This document shows, in pieces, positions 34,516-43,426 of a DNA stretch of 64,000 nucleotides. A program made the translations under genes and the position numbers. How positions within the stretch are numbered: position 1 is the first letter of the stretch; each line of letters begins with the position of its first letter. Origin of the DNA: CALJEL01 sp041082235 (GTDB lineage Bacteria > Nitrospirota > Thermodesulfovibrionia > Thermodesulfovibrionales > CALJEL01). Location: contig JBDOIG010000079.1 in assembly GCA_041082235.1 (NCBI GenBank), positions 1 to 64,000 on the forward strand, read 5' to 3'. A model generated the notes under the pieces. The model did not search any database, was not told the DNA's origin, and worked only from the letters and a program-made list of their open reading frames with translations.

Positions 34516-36456
34516 ATGAGATATTATGCACTGATACCATTCTTGCCCCTCTTAGGATTTTTAATAAACATTATCTTTGGAAAGGGATTATTAAGACACA
34601 GGGCACACTGGGTCTCTGTTCCAGTGGTTGGCCTATCAATGGTTTTTGCCCTCATGACTGTCGGAGAGGTTATCTCAGGCAATGTGATCAATGAAGACCT
34701 CTATAGCTGGGTGGTCTCGGGAGATTTTAAGGTTTCTGTAGGTTTCCTCATTGACCAGCTTACAGCGGTCATGCTTGTTGTTGTTACCGTGGTGAGTTTC
34801 CTTGTCCATGTCTACTCCATAGGATATATGCATGGTGATCCTGGATTTTACAGGTTCTTTGCCTATCTCAATCTCTTTACATTCTCCATGCTCATGCTTA
34901 TTATGTCAAATAATTTTCTTCAGCTTTATTTTGGCTGGGAGGCTGTTGGTCTCTGCTCTTATCTCCTCATTGGCTACTGGTATCAAAAGAAGTCTGCCTC
35001 AGATGCAGGAAAGAAGGCCTTTATAGTAAATAGATTCGGAGACTTTGGATTCGGCCTTGGAGTGATTCTTATATTCCTTACCTTCGGGACATTGCATTAT
35101 GCACCTGTATTTGAAGGTGTCTCTTCAATTGCTGGCAAATCAATAATTCTTTTTGGTCATGAGGTTGACCTCATTACCCTCATAGCACTTCTTCTTTTCT
35201 GCGGTGCAATTGGGAAATCTGCCCAGATTCCGCTTCATGTGTGGCTTCCTGATGCAATGGAAGGCCCCACCCCTGTCAGTGCCCTTATCCATGCAGCTAC
35301 AATGGTTACAGCAGGTGTATTCATGGTGGCAAGGTGCAATCCCATATTCAATCTCTCAGAAATAGCAATGACAGTTGTTGCTGTGACAGGTGCAGTTACA
35401 GCACTCTTTGCAGCAACCATAGGGCTTGTCCAGAATGATATTAAAAGGATAATTGCCTATTCAACAATAAGCCAGCTTGGCTACATGTTTCTTGCCTGTG
35501 GAGTTGGTGCCTATGGAGCAGGGATATTTCATCTCTATACCCATGCCTTTTTTAAGGCACTGCTGTTCCTTGGTGCTGGAAGCGTTATGCATGCAATGGC
35601 AGGAGAACTTGACATATGGAAGATGGGTGGTCTGAAGAATAAACTCAAAATAACATATATAACCATGCTCCTTGCCTCGTTGAGTATATCAGGAATACCT
35701 GGGTTTGCAGGATTTTTCAGTAAGGATGAGATACTCTATCAGACCTATTTAAAGGGTGACCTTGGCAAGGTTCTCTGGCTCATGGGAACAGTTACAGCAC
35801 TTCTTACAGCCTTTTATTCATTCAGGATAATTGCTGTTGCCTTCCATGGCAGGTTCCGTGGTACCCATGAACAGGAGCATCACCTTCATGAATCACCTCC
35901 TGTGATGACAATACCCCTTAGCCTTCTTGCAATTGGTGCGGTGGTGGCGGGATGGATAGGTATTCCTCCTATTATTGGAGAGGCCATGGGACTTCATGGT
36001 GCCTGGTTTTATGAATTCCTTTCACCAGTAGTAGGCCATCCTCATGCAGAGGGCAGTCATTCTGCTGAGCTCATGGTTATGGCATTGAGCATTATTGTTG
36101 GTATCGCAGGAATAATCTTTGCTTTTTATCTCTATGCGGGTGATGCAGAAAGGGCCAAGGCACTTGTTACAAGACCTGTCTTAAAGAAGATACATACTGT
36201 TTTGTGGAATAAATACTATGTTGATGAGTTTTATCACCTGATTGTGGTGAGGCCTGCACTATGGACAGCTCGGACAGTAATTGAGGCTGTAACAGATATA
36301 GGGATAATAGAGGCAATTGTTAATGGAGTGCCGAGGACCATCGGAAGGTTCTCTGAAAGATTAAGGACTATACAGACAGGCCTTGTTAATCACTATGCTA
36401 TTTTCATGGTGGGTGCTATGTTCTTTATACTGGCATTTATTTTGATATGGCTGTAA
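34516..36456 (+). CDS. nuoL: NADH-quinone oxidoreductase subunit L
   Basis: This is a 646-residue antiporter-like subunit. The conserved core includes NFLQLYFGWEAVGLCSYLLIG (pump glutamate), KSAQIPLHVWLPDAMEGPTPVSALIHAATMVTAGVF (lysine and histidine) and NDIKRIIAYSTISQLGYMFLACG. The C-terminus extends into the long horizontal helix (YYVDEFYHLIVVRPA and beyond) that clamps NuoM and NuoN. A histidine-rich loop (HEQEHHLHESPP) lies around residue 455. It is the distal proton channel of complex I. RBS GGAGG precedes the ATG. Confidence 0.97.
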   Translation: MRYYALIPFLPLLGFLINIIFGKGLLRHRAHWVSVPVVGLSMVFALMTVGEVISGNVINEDLYSWVVSGDFKVSVGFLIDQLTAVMLVVVTVVSFLVHVYSIGYMHGDPGFYRFFAYLNLFTFSMLMLIMSNNFLQLYFGWEAVGLCSYLLIGYWYQKKSASDAGKKAFIVNRFGDFGFGLGVILIFLTFGTLHYAPVFEGVSSIAGKSIILFGHEVDLITLIALLLFCGAIGKSAQIPLHVWLPDAMEGPTPVSALIHAATMVTAGVFMVARCNPIFNLSEIAMTVVAVTGAVTALFAATIGLVQNDIKRIIAYSTISQLGYMFLACGVGAYGAGIFHLYTHAFFKALLFLGAGSVMHAMAGELDIWKMGGLKNKLKITYITMLLASLSISGIPGFAGFFSKDEILYQTYLKGDLGKVLWLMGTVTALLTAFYSFRIIAVAFHGRFRGTHEQEHHLHESPPVMTIPLSLLAIGAVVAGWIGIPPIIGEAMGLHGAWFYEFLSPVVGHPHAEGSHSAELMVMALSIIVGIAGIIFAFYLYAGDAERAKALVTRPVLKKIHTVLWNKYYVDEFYHLIVVRPALWTARTVIEAVTDIGIIEAIVNGVPRTIGRFSERLRTIQTGLVNHYAIFMVGAMFFILAFILIWL

Positions 36457-36472
36457 GTTATGGAGGTATAGA

Positions 36473-37933
36473 ATGGGATACCCTGTTTTAAGCACAGTAA
36501 TATTTCTTCCGGTAATCGGAGCACTCTTACTTCTTCTTATGGGAAGGAGGCAGGAGCTTGCTATAAAATGGTGCAGCCTTATTTTTACAGTTCTTACCTT
36601 TATTGCCTCCCTTCCATTGTTTTTAAATTTTGACAAGGCAAGAAGTGATATGCAATTTGTTGAGGTCTTTGAATGGATACCTGCATGGAATATAAAGTAT
36701 TACCTCGGAGTTGATGGAATAAGTGTACTTTTTGTCCTTCTGAGTGCATTGCTCGGACCGCTCTGTGTTCTTATCTCATGGCATTCTATTAAAGATAAAG
36801 TAAAGGAATTTTATATAGCCCTCCTTCTTATTGAGGCAGCAATGATAGGCGTATTTTCATCCCTGGACTTTTTCCTCTTTTATGTATTCTGGGAGGCAAT
36901 GTTGATCCCCATGTATCTGATTATAGGTGTCTGGGGAGGCCCCAGGAGAATATATTCAGCAATAAAGTTCTTCCTCTATACCCTTGCAGGCAGCGTGCTC
37001 ATGCTTGTTGGAATAATCGTGCTTTACTTTAATGGAGGTCATACCTTTGACATACTCAGCCTGATGTCTCAGAAATTTCCTTATAAACTCCAGCTCATAC
37101 TTTTCTGGGCATTCTTTGCAGCCTTTGCAGTAAAGGTTCCCATGTGGCCTGTTCATACATGGCTTCCTGATGCCCACACAGAGGCACCAACAGCTGGCAG
37201 TGTAATACTTGCCGGGATACTGATCAAGATGGGTGCATACGGATTTCTGAGATTCTCCCTGCCCCTTTTCCCTGATGCAACAAGGGCAATGGTACCAGTG
37301 ATGCTTACACTTTCAGTTATAGCAATAATCTATGGTGGGGTTATATGCCTTGTACAGTCAGACCTGAAGAGGCTCATTGCCTACAGCTCGGTAAGCCATA
37401 TGGGTTTTGTTACACTTGGAATATTTGCCTTAAATCAGCAGGGCCTTGAAGGTGGAATTCTTCAGATGATAAACCACGGGATTGTTACCGGGGCCTTATT
37501 CCTGCTGGTTGGAGTGATCTATGACAGGAGTCATTCAAGGGAGATATCCCATTACGGTGGAGTTGCCACTGTGCTTCCTGTATATGCAGGTTTCTTTATG
37601 GTATTTACCCTTGCCTCAATAGGACTTCCTGGACTCAACGGGTTTATTGGTGAATTTCTGATTATCCTTGGAGGATTCAAGGCATCCAAGCTTGCAGGTG
37701 CACTTGCAGCAACAGGCATAATCATAGGTGCAGCCTATATGCTCTGGCTTTATCAGAGGGTATTCTTCCAGGAGGTTAATCCCAATATAAAGGGTTATAA
37801 GGATATGGATTTAAGAGAGATAATAACCCTTGCCCCCCTTGTTGTTCTTGTGGTCTGGATAGGTGTTTATCCAAATACCTTTTTAGGTTTTATGCATGAA
37901 AGCGTAAAGCAATTAGTTATAAAGTTACAGTAG
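36473..37933 (+). CDS. nuoM: NADH-quinone oxidoreductase subunit M
   Basis: This 486-residue antiporter-like subunit contains DFFLFYVFWEAMLIPMYLIIGVWGG (key glutamate), AVKVPMWPVHTWLPDAHTEAPTAGSVILAGILIKMGAYG (key lysine) and SDLKRLIAYSSVSHMGFV. About fourteen helices are visible. It forms the middle-distal proton channel between NuoL and NuoN. A GGAGG lies before the ATG, and the stop is six bases before nuoN. Confidence 0.97.
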   Translation: MGYPVLSTVIFLPVIGALLLLLMGRRQELAIKWCSLIFTVLTFIASLPLFLNFDKARSDMQFVEVFEWIPAWNIKYYLGVDGISVLFVLLSALLGPLCVLISWHSIKDKVKEFYIALLLIEAAMIGVFSSLDFFLFYVFWEAMLIPMYLIIGVWGGPRRIYSAIKFFLYTLAGSVLMLVGIIVLYFNGGHTFDILSLMSQKFPYKLQLILFWAFFAAFAVKVPMWPVHTWLPDAHTEAPTAGSVILAGILIKMGAYGFLRFSLPLFPDATRAMVPVMLTLSVIAIIYGGVICLVQSDLKRLIAYSSVSHMGFVTLGIFALNQQGLEGGILQMINHGIVTGALFLLVGVIYDRSHSREISHYGGVATVLPVYAGFFMVFTLASIGLPGLNGFIGEFLIILGGFKASKLAGALAATGIIIGAAYMLWLYQRVFFQEVNPNIKGYKDMDLREIITLAPLVVLVVWIGVYPNTFLGFMHESVKQLVIKLQ

Positions 37934-37939
37934 GAGGTT

Positions 37940-39355
37940 ATGATGGATTTTTCAAGGGATATTGCATTAATAAAACCTGAGCTCTGGTTAACAGGTCTTG
38001 CTATTGTTGTTCTCCTGGCAGAGTTAATAATAAAGAAAAAAGAGGTTATTGCCTTTCTGGGGATCATAGCCATTGCTGTTACAGCCTTTATTACATTAAA
38101 TGTTGCACCAGGGCTCGCCTTCAAAGAGATGTATACCTCTGATGGTTATTCCATGTTCTTCAAGTTTATTTTTTTTATAAGCAGTATCCTTACGATCCTC
38201 CTTTCAATGAGATACCTCGGTAATGAGAATGTGCATTATGGTGAATATTACAGTCTTCTTCTTTTTTCAGTCCTTGGTATGAGCTTTATGGCTTCTTCAA
38301 ATGACCTTATCCTCCTTTACCTTGGTACAGAACTCATGGCGCTGAGCATCTATGTGCTTGCTGGATTTAAGAGATATGATGCAAGGTCAAATGAGGCAGC
38401 CCTTAAATATTTCCTGCTGGGTGCATTCTCTTCAGCTCTTCTGCTATATGGTATATCCTTTATATATCTCCTTACAGGAACGACAAATCTAAGGGAGATA
38501 GCTCAAAGGCTCATCTCTGGCAGCTCAGAACCAGTCCTGATGATTGCCCTGCTTTTTCTTGCCTCTGCCTTTGCCTTTAAGATTGCAGCAGTGCCTTTCC
38601 ATATGTGGTCACCTGATGTCTATGAAGGAGCTCCGACACCAATCACAGCCTTTATGTCAGTTGGTCCAAAGGCAGCAGGCTTTGCAGTTATAGGAAGGGT
38701 CTTCATCATAGCCCTTGGTTCCATAGCAGTAGACTGGAAGACTGTATTAATGGTACTTTCGGTTCTCACAATGATAGTTGGTAATGTCCTTGCTATCAGC
38801 CAGACAAATATAAAGAGGATGCTTGCCTATTCATCCATTGCCCATTCAGGATATGCCCTCCTTGGCATAATAGCAGGGACACCTGAAGGCATAGGAAGCA
38901 CCATGCTTTATCTCTTTATCTATGCCTTTATGAATATAGGTGCCTTTGCTATAGTGACGATCATGGGCAGAGAAGGTGAACAGCTTTCTGATTATGAAGG
39001 CCTGGGTAAAACAGAACCCCTCTGGGCAGCCCTTATGCTTATATTTATGTTTTCCCTTACAGGCATTCCACCAACAGCAGGATTTGTTGGAAAGTTCTAT
39101 CTCTTCATGTCTGTTATAAATGCTGGCTATACAGGGCTTGCGATTCTGGCTGTTATAATGAGTGCAGTTTCAGCCTATTTTTATCTCAGGGTGGTGATGC
39201 TCATGTACATGAAAGAACCCTCAAAGTCTGTCTCGGTAAGCCCGAATCTTCCAGAGGCCCTTGCAGTAACGATTACTACAGGGCTTGTACTTTTAATGGG
39301 AGTGTCACCTTATTACTTTATAGAATTTGCAAAGGCTGCAATGAGCCTTATATAA
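37940..39355 (+). CDS. nuoN: NADH-quinone oxidoreductase subunit N
   Basis: This 471-residue antiporter-like subunit ends the operon. Signatures are DLILLYLGTELMALSIYVLAGFKR (key glutamate), FKIAAVPFHMWSPDVYEGAPTPITAFMSVGPKAAGFAV (key lysine region) and TNIKRMLAYSSIAHSGYALLG. About fourteen helices are present. It is the proximal antiporter-like pump module. Behind it the 156-base gap holds two degenerate palindromes (39394-39463) instead of a classical terminator. Confidence 0.97.
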   Translation: MMDFSRDIALIKPELWLTGLAIVVLLAELIIKKKEVIAFLGIIAIAVTAFITLNVAPGLAFKEMYTSDGYSMFFKFIFFISSILTILLSMRYLGNENVHYGEYYSLLLFSVLGMSFMASSNDLILLYLGTELMALSIYVLAGFKRYDARSNEAALKYFLLGAFSSALLLYGISFIYLLTGTTNLREIAQRLISGSSEPVLMIALLFLASAFAFKIAAVPFHMWSPDVYEGAPTPITAFMSVGPKAAGFAVIGRVFIIALGSIAVDWKTVLMVLSVLTMIVGNVLAISQTNIKRMLAYSSIAHSGYALLGIIAGTPEGIGSTMLYLFIYAFMNIGAFAIVTIMGREGEQLSDYEGLGKTEPLWAALMLIFMFSLTGIPPTAGFVGKFYLFMSVINAGYTGLAILAVIMSAVSAYFYLRVVMLMYMKEPSKSVSVSPNLPEALAVTITTGLVLLMGVSPYYFIEFAKAAMSLI

Positions 39356-39393
39356 GGGTTAACTGAAAATTAGAAAATCAAGTCTTCAAGGAT

Positions 39394-39463
39394 TCCGAAA
39401 AATCAATAGATTTTTGAGAATGCCTAAAGTCCTAATTCCGTAAAAATGAGTGATTTTTATCCT
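39394..39463. repeat. Two degenerate family A-like palindromes after nuoN
   Basis: TTCCGAAAAATC-AATA-GATTTTTGAGAATGCC (39394-39424) has seven-base perfect arms, and ATTCCGTAAAAAT-GAGTG-ATTTTTATCC (39435-39462) has another seven-base pair. Both retain the CC...AAAATC/GATTTT outline but have lost the G/C outer arms. They may serve as a weak end-of-operon hairpin. Confidence 0.5.
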
Positions 39464-39511
39464 TAATGGTAAAGTAATATTTGCATATGAAGGGCATGGC
39501 TTGACTCTATT

Positions 39512-39916
39512 ATGTGGGTCTATTACTCTCTGATAACCTTTCTTCTCTGGGGTATATGGGGATTTTTTGCCAAGCTATCATCGCATTACATAAGCCCGCA
39601 GGCAGTTTATCTATGGGGTAGTGCAGGTGCATTAATAGTAACCCTCTTATCGCTTCTTTTTCTTGGTTTTCATTTTGAGATTCAAACCAGAGGTATGCTT
39701 TATGGATTGCTGGCAGGCCTGACAGGTGGTGGAGGTGTTATATTCTTTTACTATGCCATGAAGGAAGGAAAGGTATCGTTGGTGGTAACCACAACAGCGC
39801 TTTACCCATTGGTGACCATATTGTTGAGCTATTTAATCCTGAGGGAAGAGCTTTCTCTCAAACAGGCAATAGGTATGGCCTTTGCACTGATTGCAATGGT
39901 CTTGATGGCAGGTTAA
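39512..39916 (+). CDS. Single-domain EamA-type transporter
   Basis: This is a 134-residue membrane protein of about five helices, corresponding to one EamA repeat of the drug/metabolite transporter superfamily (WGIWGFFAKLSSHYISPQAVYLWG at the start, ALYPLVTILLSYLILREELSLKQAIGMAFALIAMVLM at the end). Two-repeat transporters are about 300 residues, so this half-size form probably works as a dimer. The substrate is unknown. The start at ATG 39512 has no strong ribosome-binding site. dgt follows nine bases later, suggesting co-transcription. Confidence 0.85.
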   Translation: MWVYYSLITFLLWGIWGFFAKLSSHYISPQAVYLWGSAGALIVTLLSLLFLGFHFEIQTRGMLYGLLAGLTGGGGVIFFYYAMKEGKVSLVVTTTALYPLVTILLSYLILREELSLKQAIGMAFALIAMVLMAG

Positions 39917-39924
39917 AATATTTT

Positions 39925-40962
39925 ATGACTATCCGTCAGACACTTGAAGAGATTGAAAAAAAGATCCTTCATCCAAAGGCCTGTCTAAGCTCACAATCCA
40001 GAGGAAGGCTTAAGGAAGAGGCTGAGGATGAAATAAGGACATGCTTTCAGAGGGACAGAGACCGCATTATCCACAGCAAGGCATTCAGGAGGCTCAAACA
40101 CAAGACCCAGGTCTTTCTTGCTCCAAAGGGTGATCACTACAGGACCAGGCTCACCCATGTACTTGAGGTCTCGCAGATTGCAAGGACCATTGCAAGGTCA
40201 TTGAGGCTCAATGAAGACCTTACAGAGGCAATAGCCCTTGGCCATGACCTGGGACATACACCTTTTGGCCATGCTGGAGAGGCAGCCCTGAGGGAGATAC
40301 ATCCAGGAGGATTTGATCACTATGTTCAGAGTCTGAGGGTCGTTGATTTTTTAGAAAAGGATGGAAAAGGCCTTAATCTCACCCATGAAGTCAGGGATGG
40401 TATTGTTAAGCACTCAAAAGGTAAGGGCAATATAGTTCCAGAAAATCCAAAGGACAGGGCAATAACACTTGAAGGTCAGATAGTGAGGCTTGCTGATATA
40501 ATTGCCTATGTGAATCACGACCTTGATGATGCCCTGAGGGCAGGAGTAATAAAGAAGGCTGATATTCCCCAGATAGTTACAAAAGTTCTTGGCGATACCC
40601 ATTCAGAGAGGATAGATACCGCTGTAAAGGATGTGATAAAGACATCTCAAAAGTTAGATCTTGTGGAGATCAGGATGAGCTCAGGTATCTCTGAGGCAAT
40701 TTATAAATTAAGGGATTTTCTTTTTGAAAGGGTTTATGAAAGTGAGTCAATAATAAGTGAATTCAGGAAGACAAAAAAAATCTTGCAGGAGCTTTATTCT
40801 TATTATCTTGAGCATATAGATGAAATCCACAGGGCTATACTGCCTGAAAAAAAGGTTGACAGACACAGGATGGTCTGCGATTTTATAGCAGGCATGACGG
40901 ATAGATTTGCCCTTTCCACCTATGAAAGGCTCTTCCTCCCCCATGGCTGGACAGTGTATTAA
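39925..40962 (+). CDS. dgt: Deoxyguanosinetriphosphate triphosphohydrolase-like protein
   Basis: This 345-residue HD-domain protein hydrolyses dGTP (or other dNTPs) to the nucleoside and triphosphate in its family. Metal ligands are seen in RTRLTHVLEV and HDLGHTPFGHAGE, followed by GIVKHSKGKG and RLADIIAYVNHDLDDALRAG. The N-terminus contains DEIRTCFQRDRDRIIHSKAFRRLKHKTQVF, diagnostic for the short dGTPase subfamily. It probably tunes dNTP pools or cleans damaged nucleotides. It is followed 14 bases later by mqnB. Substrate specificity cannot be read from sequence. Confidence 0.92.
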   Translation: MTIRQTLEEIEKKILHPKACLSSQSRGRLKEEAEDEIRTCFQRDRDRIIHSKAFRRLKHKTQVFLAPKGDHYRTRLTHVLEVSQIARTIARSLRLNEDLTEAIALGHDLGHTPFGHAGEAALREIHPGGFDHYVQSLRVVDFLEKDGKGLNLTHEVRDGIVKHSKGKGNIVPENPKDRAITLEGQIVRLADIIAYVNHDLDDALRAGVIKKADIPQIVTKVLGDTHSERIDTAVKDVIKTSQKLDLVEIRMSSGISEAIYKLRDFLFERVYESESIISEFRKTKKILQELYSYYLEHIDEIHRAILPEKKVDRHRMVCDFIAGMTDRFALSTYERLFLPHGWTVY

Positions 40963-40976
40963 TTTTTGAGATTAAG

Positions 40977-41690
40977 GTGAAAAAGGATATAGCAATAATA
41001 GCCTCAGTTGACTTTGAGCTTTCCCTGATAGCAGCTTATCTTGGGGCTGAAAAACTAAAGTTCCATGAACCAATAAAAAAGGACAATATCATCCTCTGTC
41101 TTTCAGGGATAGGGATGGTTAATGCTGCGATTGCATCCACAAGGATTATGGAGCTCTATTCTCCATCTATGATTATTTCCACTGGAGTCTGCGGTGCCTG
41201 TAAAGATTCCGGACTTGATATAGGAGACATTGCACTGGCTGAAACAGAGATCTACGGAGATACAGGCGTGGTAATGAATGGAGATCTTCAGGATTTAAAG
41301 ACCCTTGGTTTACCTGTTATAAGAAGGTCTTCTATGGAGATATTTAATGAGATACCTATCATGAATTCTTATAAAGAAGCGATAGCTGACATCTGTAATA
41401 GCCTTGGCTTAAAGCTCAGGTGTGGAAGATTTGTCACAGTAGCAGGAATAACTGGTAATCCTGAAATGGCTCAAAGCATACAGAGGAGATGGGATGCTAT
41501 CTGTGAAAACATGGAAGGTGCTGCTGTTGCCCATGTGGCCTTATTAAATAAAATTGAGTTTATGGAGATAAGGGGTGTCAGTAACATGGCAGGTGACAGG
41601 GATAAAAGCAGATGGGATTTGAGACTGGCAGCAGAAAACTGTCAGAGGGTCCTGTGTAGATTTATTGATGAACATGGCAAGGATATTTAA
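40977..41690 (+). CDS. mqnB: Futalosine hydrolase
   Basis: This 237-residue nucleoside phosphorylase-fold protein starts at GTG 40977 after AAGG. Its ending CENMEGAAVAHVALLNKIEFMEIRGVSNMAGDRDKSRW is characteristic of MqnB. It has the purine-site acidic residue in DIALAETEIYGDTGVV. MqnB removes hypoxanthine from futalosine in the alternative menaquinone route. A 5'-methylthioadenosine nucleosidase is the closest alternative, but the ENMEGAAVAH plus SNxxGDRDxxRW pattern favours MqnB. Menaquinone would be the electron acceptor of the complex I encoded upstream. Other mqn genes are not in the window. Confidence 0.82.
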   Translation: MKKDIAIIASVDFELSLIAAYLGAEKLKFHEPIKKDNIILCLSGIGMVNAAIASTRIMELYSPSMIISTGVCGACKDSGLDIGDIALAETEIYGDTGVVMNGDLQDLKTLGLPVIRRSSMEIFNEIPIMNSYKEAIADICNSLGLKLRCGRFVTVAGITGNPEMAQSIQRRWDAICENMEGAAVAHVALLNKIEFMEIRGVSNMAGDRDKSRWDLRLAAENCQRVLCRFIDEHGKDI

Positions 41691-41758
41691 GACTAAAATC
41701 CATGCTGTTTTATCTTTAAAGCTACACTTTTAAAAAACCCGAAACTTACATAAAGAAA

Positions 41759-41892
41759 TAGCAAGATATGCCTCAAAACTTTTATAAGGCAGCAATGATC
41801 AAGATACAGGATTCAGAATACAGATTTTTAAAATTATCATGTATCATGGATTTTAGGGTAGCGCAATAAAGGCCTCTCGGCATGTCCTGCTA
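41759..41892. repeat. Family C inverted-repeat element, copy 2 (upstream of hfq)
   Basis: The left end TAGCAAGATATGCC...ACTTTTAT and the inverse of the right end (41865-41892, read on the minus strand as TAGCAGGACATGCC...CCTTTAT) match each other and the end of the 24695-24783 element. The 134-base element has a variable AT-rich centre and no reading frame, as expected for a non-autonomous mini-element. It fills most of the 315-base gap between mqnB and hfq. Confidence 0.7.
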
Positions 41893-41950
41893 CCTCTATC
41901 GGTACTTTTTGGATGTGCATGACTTCTCCACTGGCACTCTTTATTTATGT

Positions 41951-41956
41951 TATAAT
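41951..41956 (+). promoter_or_regulatory. Probable -10 element of the hfq promoter
   Basis: TATAAT is a perfect -10 hexamer 50 bases before the hfq ATG. The -35 region 17 bases upstream (CCACTG) is poor, so an activator or an alternative -35 may be needed. Confidence 0.5.
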
Positions 41957-42005
41957 CAACCTGTGCTATAGAAATATTAATCTATAAAAATAAAAGAGGT
42001 GATAT

Positions 42006-42242
42006 ATGTCCAAATCACAGAATTATCAGGATGCCTATCTTAATCAATTAAGGAAGGAAAAGGTCCCTGTAACTGTGTTTCTTACAAATGGAGTAAGGCT
42101 TAAAGGAATTATCAAGGGGTTTGATAACTTTGTAATAATAATAAAAGAGGCCAATACCATGATGGTCTATAAGCATGCAGTTTCTACTATTGTTCCGGAC
42201 AGGGAGATTGAGTTCACCCCGCAGGAGGAGGTGGCGAAGTAA
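42006..42242 (+). CDS. hfq: RNA chaperone Hfq
   Basis: This 78-residue protein has both Sm motifs. Sm1 is QDAYLNQLRKEKVPVTVFLTNGVRLKGIIKGFDNF and Sm2 is the MVYKHAVSTIVP stretch with the KHA triad that binds uridine. The hexameric ring anneals small RNAs to mRNAs and protects RNA. The N-terminal QDxxLNxLRKExxPV and the YKHA box are highly conserved. A ribosome-binding site (GAGGTG) precedes the ATG. The C-terminal tail is very short. A Nudix gene follows within nine bases. The usual miaA neighbour is absent here. Confidence 0.97.
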   Translation: MSKSQNYQDAYLNQLRKEKVPVTVFLTNGVRLKGIIKGFDNFVIIIKEANTMMVYKHAVSTIVPDREIEFTPQEEVAK

Positions 42243-42250
42243 CAGTTCAG

Positions 42251-42643
42251 ATGCATAAAAATCCCGTTCCCACTGTGGATATTATAATTGAATATAGAGG
42301 AGGGATTATTCTCATTAAAAGAAAGAATGAACCAAGGGGCTGGGCAATTCCAGGGGGATTTGTGGATTATGGTGAGACCCTTGAATCTGCAGCAGTGAGA
42401 GAGGCAAAGGAAGAGACCAATCTTGATATAGAACTTATAAGGCAGTTTCATACCTATTCTGATCCAAAAAGGGATCCAAGAAGACATACAATTTCAACGG
42501 TCTTTATTGCAAAGGGCTCTGGTGAGTTAAGGCCTGGAGATGATGCAGAGGATGCTGGAATATTTAATCAAGATAATTTACCTGAGCCAATAGTCTTTGA
42601 CCATAGAGAGATATTGAATGACTATTTTTTGAAAAGATATTAA
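42251..42643 (+). CDS. Nudix hydrolase
   Basis: This 130-residue protein has a complete Nudix box, GGFVDYGETLESAAVREAKEETNLDIEL (GX5EX7REUXEEXGU pattern), which binds the magnesium ions used for pyrophosphate cleavage. The upstream WAIPGG and the following FHTYSDPKRDPRRHTIS resemble ADP-ribose pyrophosphatase or 8-oxo-dGTPase-like small Nudix enzymes. HTIST after DPKRDPR is common in ADP-ribose-type members. The substrate is uncertain. It is co-linear with hfq and a SurA_N protein, with short spacers. Confidence 0.9.
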   Translation: MHKNPVPTVDIIIEYRGGIILIKRKNEPRGWAIPGGFVDYGETLESAAVREAKEETNLDIELIRQFHTYSDPKRDPRRHTISTVFIAKGSGELRPGDDAEDAGIFNQDNLPEPIVFDHREILNDYFLKRY

Positions 42644-42656
42644 GGAGGAAGTATCC

Positions 42657-43322
42657 ATGCTTAAATTCATGAGAAAACATGCAAAGTTTTTTTATTTTTT
42701 CTTCTTTATAATAATAATCTCCTTTGTCTTCTTTTATGTTGGGCCTATAGATAAATCACAGAATCTCGTAGCTGTAAAGGTAAATGGTGACAGGATTTAT
42801 GCAGAGGAATACTGGAGGACCTTTGAAAACCTGAGGAGATATTATTCTGAAAGAACTCAGATTGATGAGGCAATGGAAAAAAAACTCAAGCAGGAGGCAC
42901 TTGAGGCACTTATAAATGACAGGATACTCTCAAGGATAGTGGATGAATTTGGGATAAAGGTCAGCGACAGGGAGGTTGAGGATGCTATTGTAAACAACCC
43001 GATATTTATGAGAAATGGGGTTTTTAATAAAGAACTTTATATCTGGACACTCAGGCAGAATAGACTTGCTCCAGAGATGTATGAAGCATCTCTCAGAAGA
43101 TCGCTGAGGATTGCAAAACTCAGGAGACTTATTGAAGGTACTGTTGAGTTTGAAAGCCAGGCATTAAGCATATCAGGAGACAATGACCTTGCAAAGGCTT
43201 TAAAAGAGGCGGTCCTTTTTGAGGAAAAAGACAGGCTTCTTAAGGCTTATATTGATGGCTTGAAAAGGTATATGAAGATTGAAAAAAATCCTGATTTTCT
43301 AAAGAGAGAGGGTCTTTCCTGA
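42657..43322 (+). CDS. Membrane-anchored SurA N-terminal-domain protein (PpiD-like, no PPIase domain)
   Basis: This is a 221-residue protein. An N-terminal anchor (residues about 10-32, FFYFFFFIIIISFVFFYV) is followed by VAVKVNGDRIYAEEYWRTFENL and LKQEALEALINDRILSRIVDEFGIKVSDREVEDAI, the chaperone-type helical domain of SurA/PpiD. No parvulin prolyl-isomerase domain follows; the chain ends at about residue 221. It probably acts as a periplasmic chaperone at the Sec exit. The C-terminal 60 residues (about 165-221) are charged and helical. AAGGAGG precedes the ATG. The 3' end lies in the upstream region of the next gene's sigma-54 promoter. Confidence 0.82.
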   Translation: MLKFMRKHAKFFYFFFFIIIISFVFFYVGPIDKSQNLVAVKVNGDRIYAEEYWRTFENLRRYYSERTQIDEAMEKKLKQEALEALINDRILSRIVDEFGIKVSDREVEDAIVNNPIFMRNGVFNKELYIWTLRQNRLAPEMYEASLRRSLRIAKLRRLIEGTVEFESQALSISGDNDLAKALKEAVLFEEKDRLLKAYIDGLKRYMKIEKNPDFLKREGLS

Positions 43323-43408
43323 AGATGCTTGAGACTTTCTAAAAAAGGAAGGGGTTTTCTAAAAAAGGGAAAGATTTTTAAAAAGAATATTTTTTTAAAA
43401 GAAATTTT

Positions 43409-43426
43409 TCGGCACAAAAATTGCGT
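43409..43426 (+). promoter_or_regulatory. Sigma-54 (RpoN) promoter
   Basis: The sequence CGGCAC-AAAAA-TTGCGT has GG at 43411-43412 and GC at 43423-43424, with the obligatory ten bases between them (consensus TGGCAC-N5-TTGCW). It lies 38 bases before the GTG of the secreted-protein gene. Upstream, the string TTTCTAAA recurs at 43296, 43336 and 43356 (steps of 40 and 20 bases, about four and two helix turns), a possible activator site. Confidence 0.75.

Noticed and set aside
41691..42005. Small RNA gene in the mqnB-hfq gap
   Set aside because: The gap is explained by a family C element and the hfq promoter; no terminator-bounded transcript is visible.
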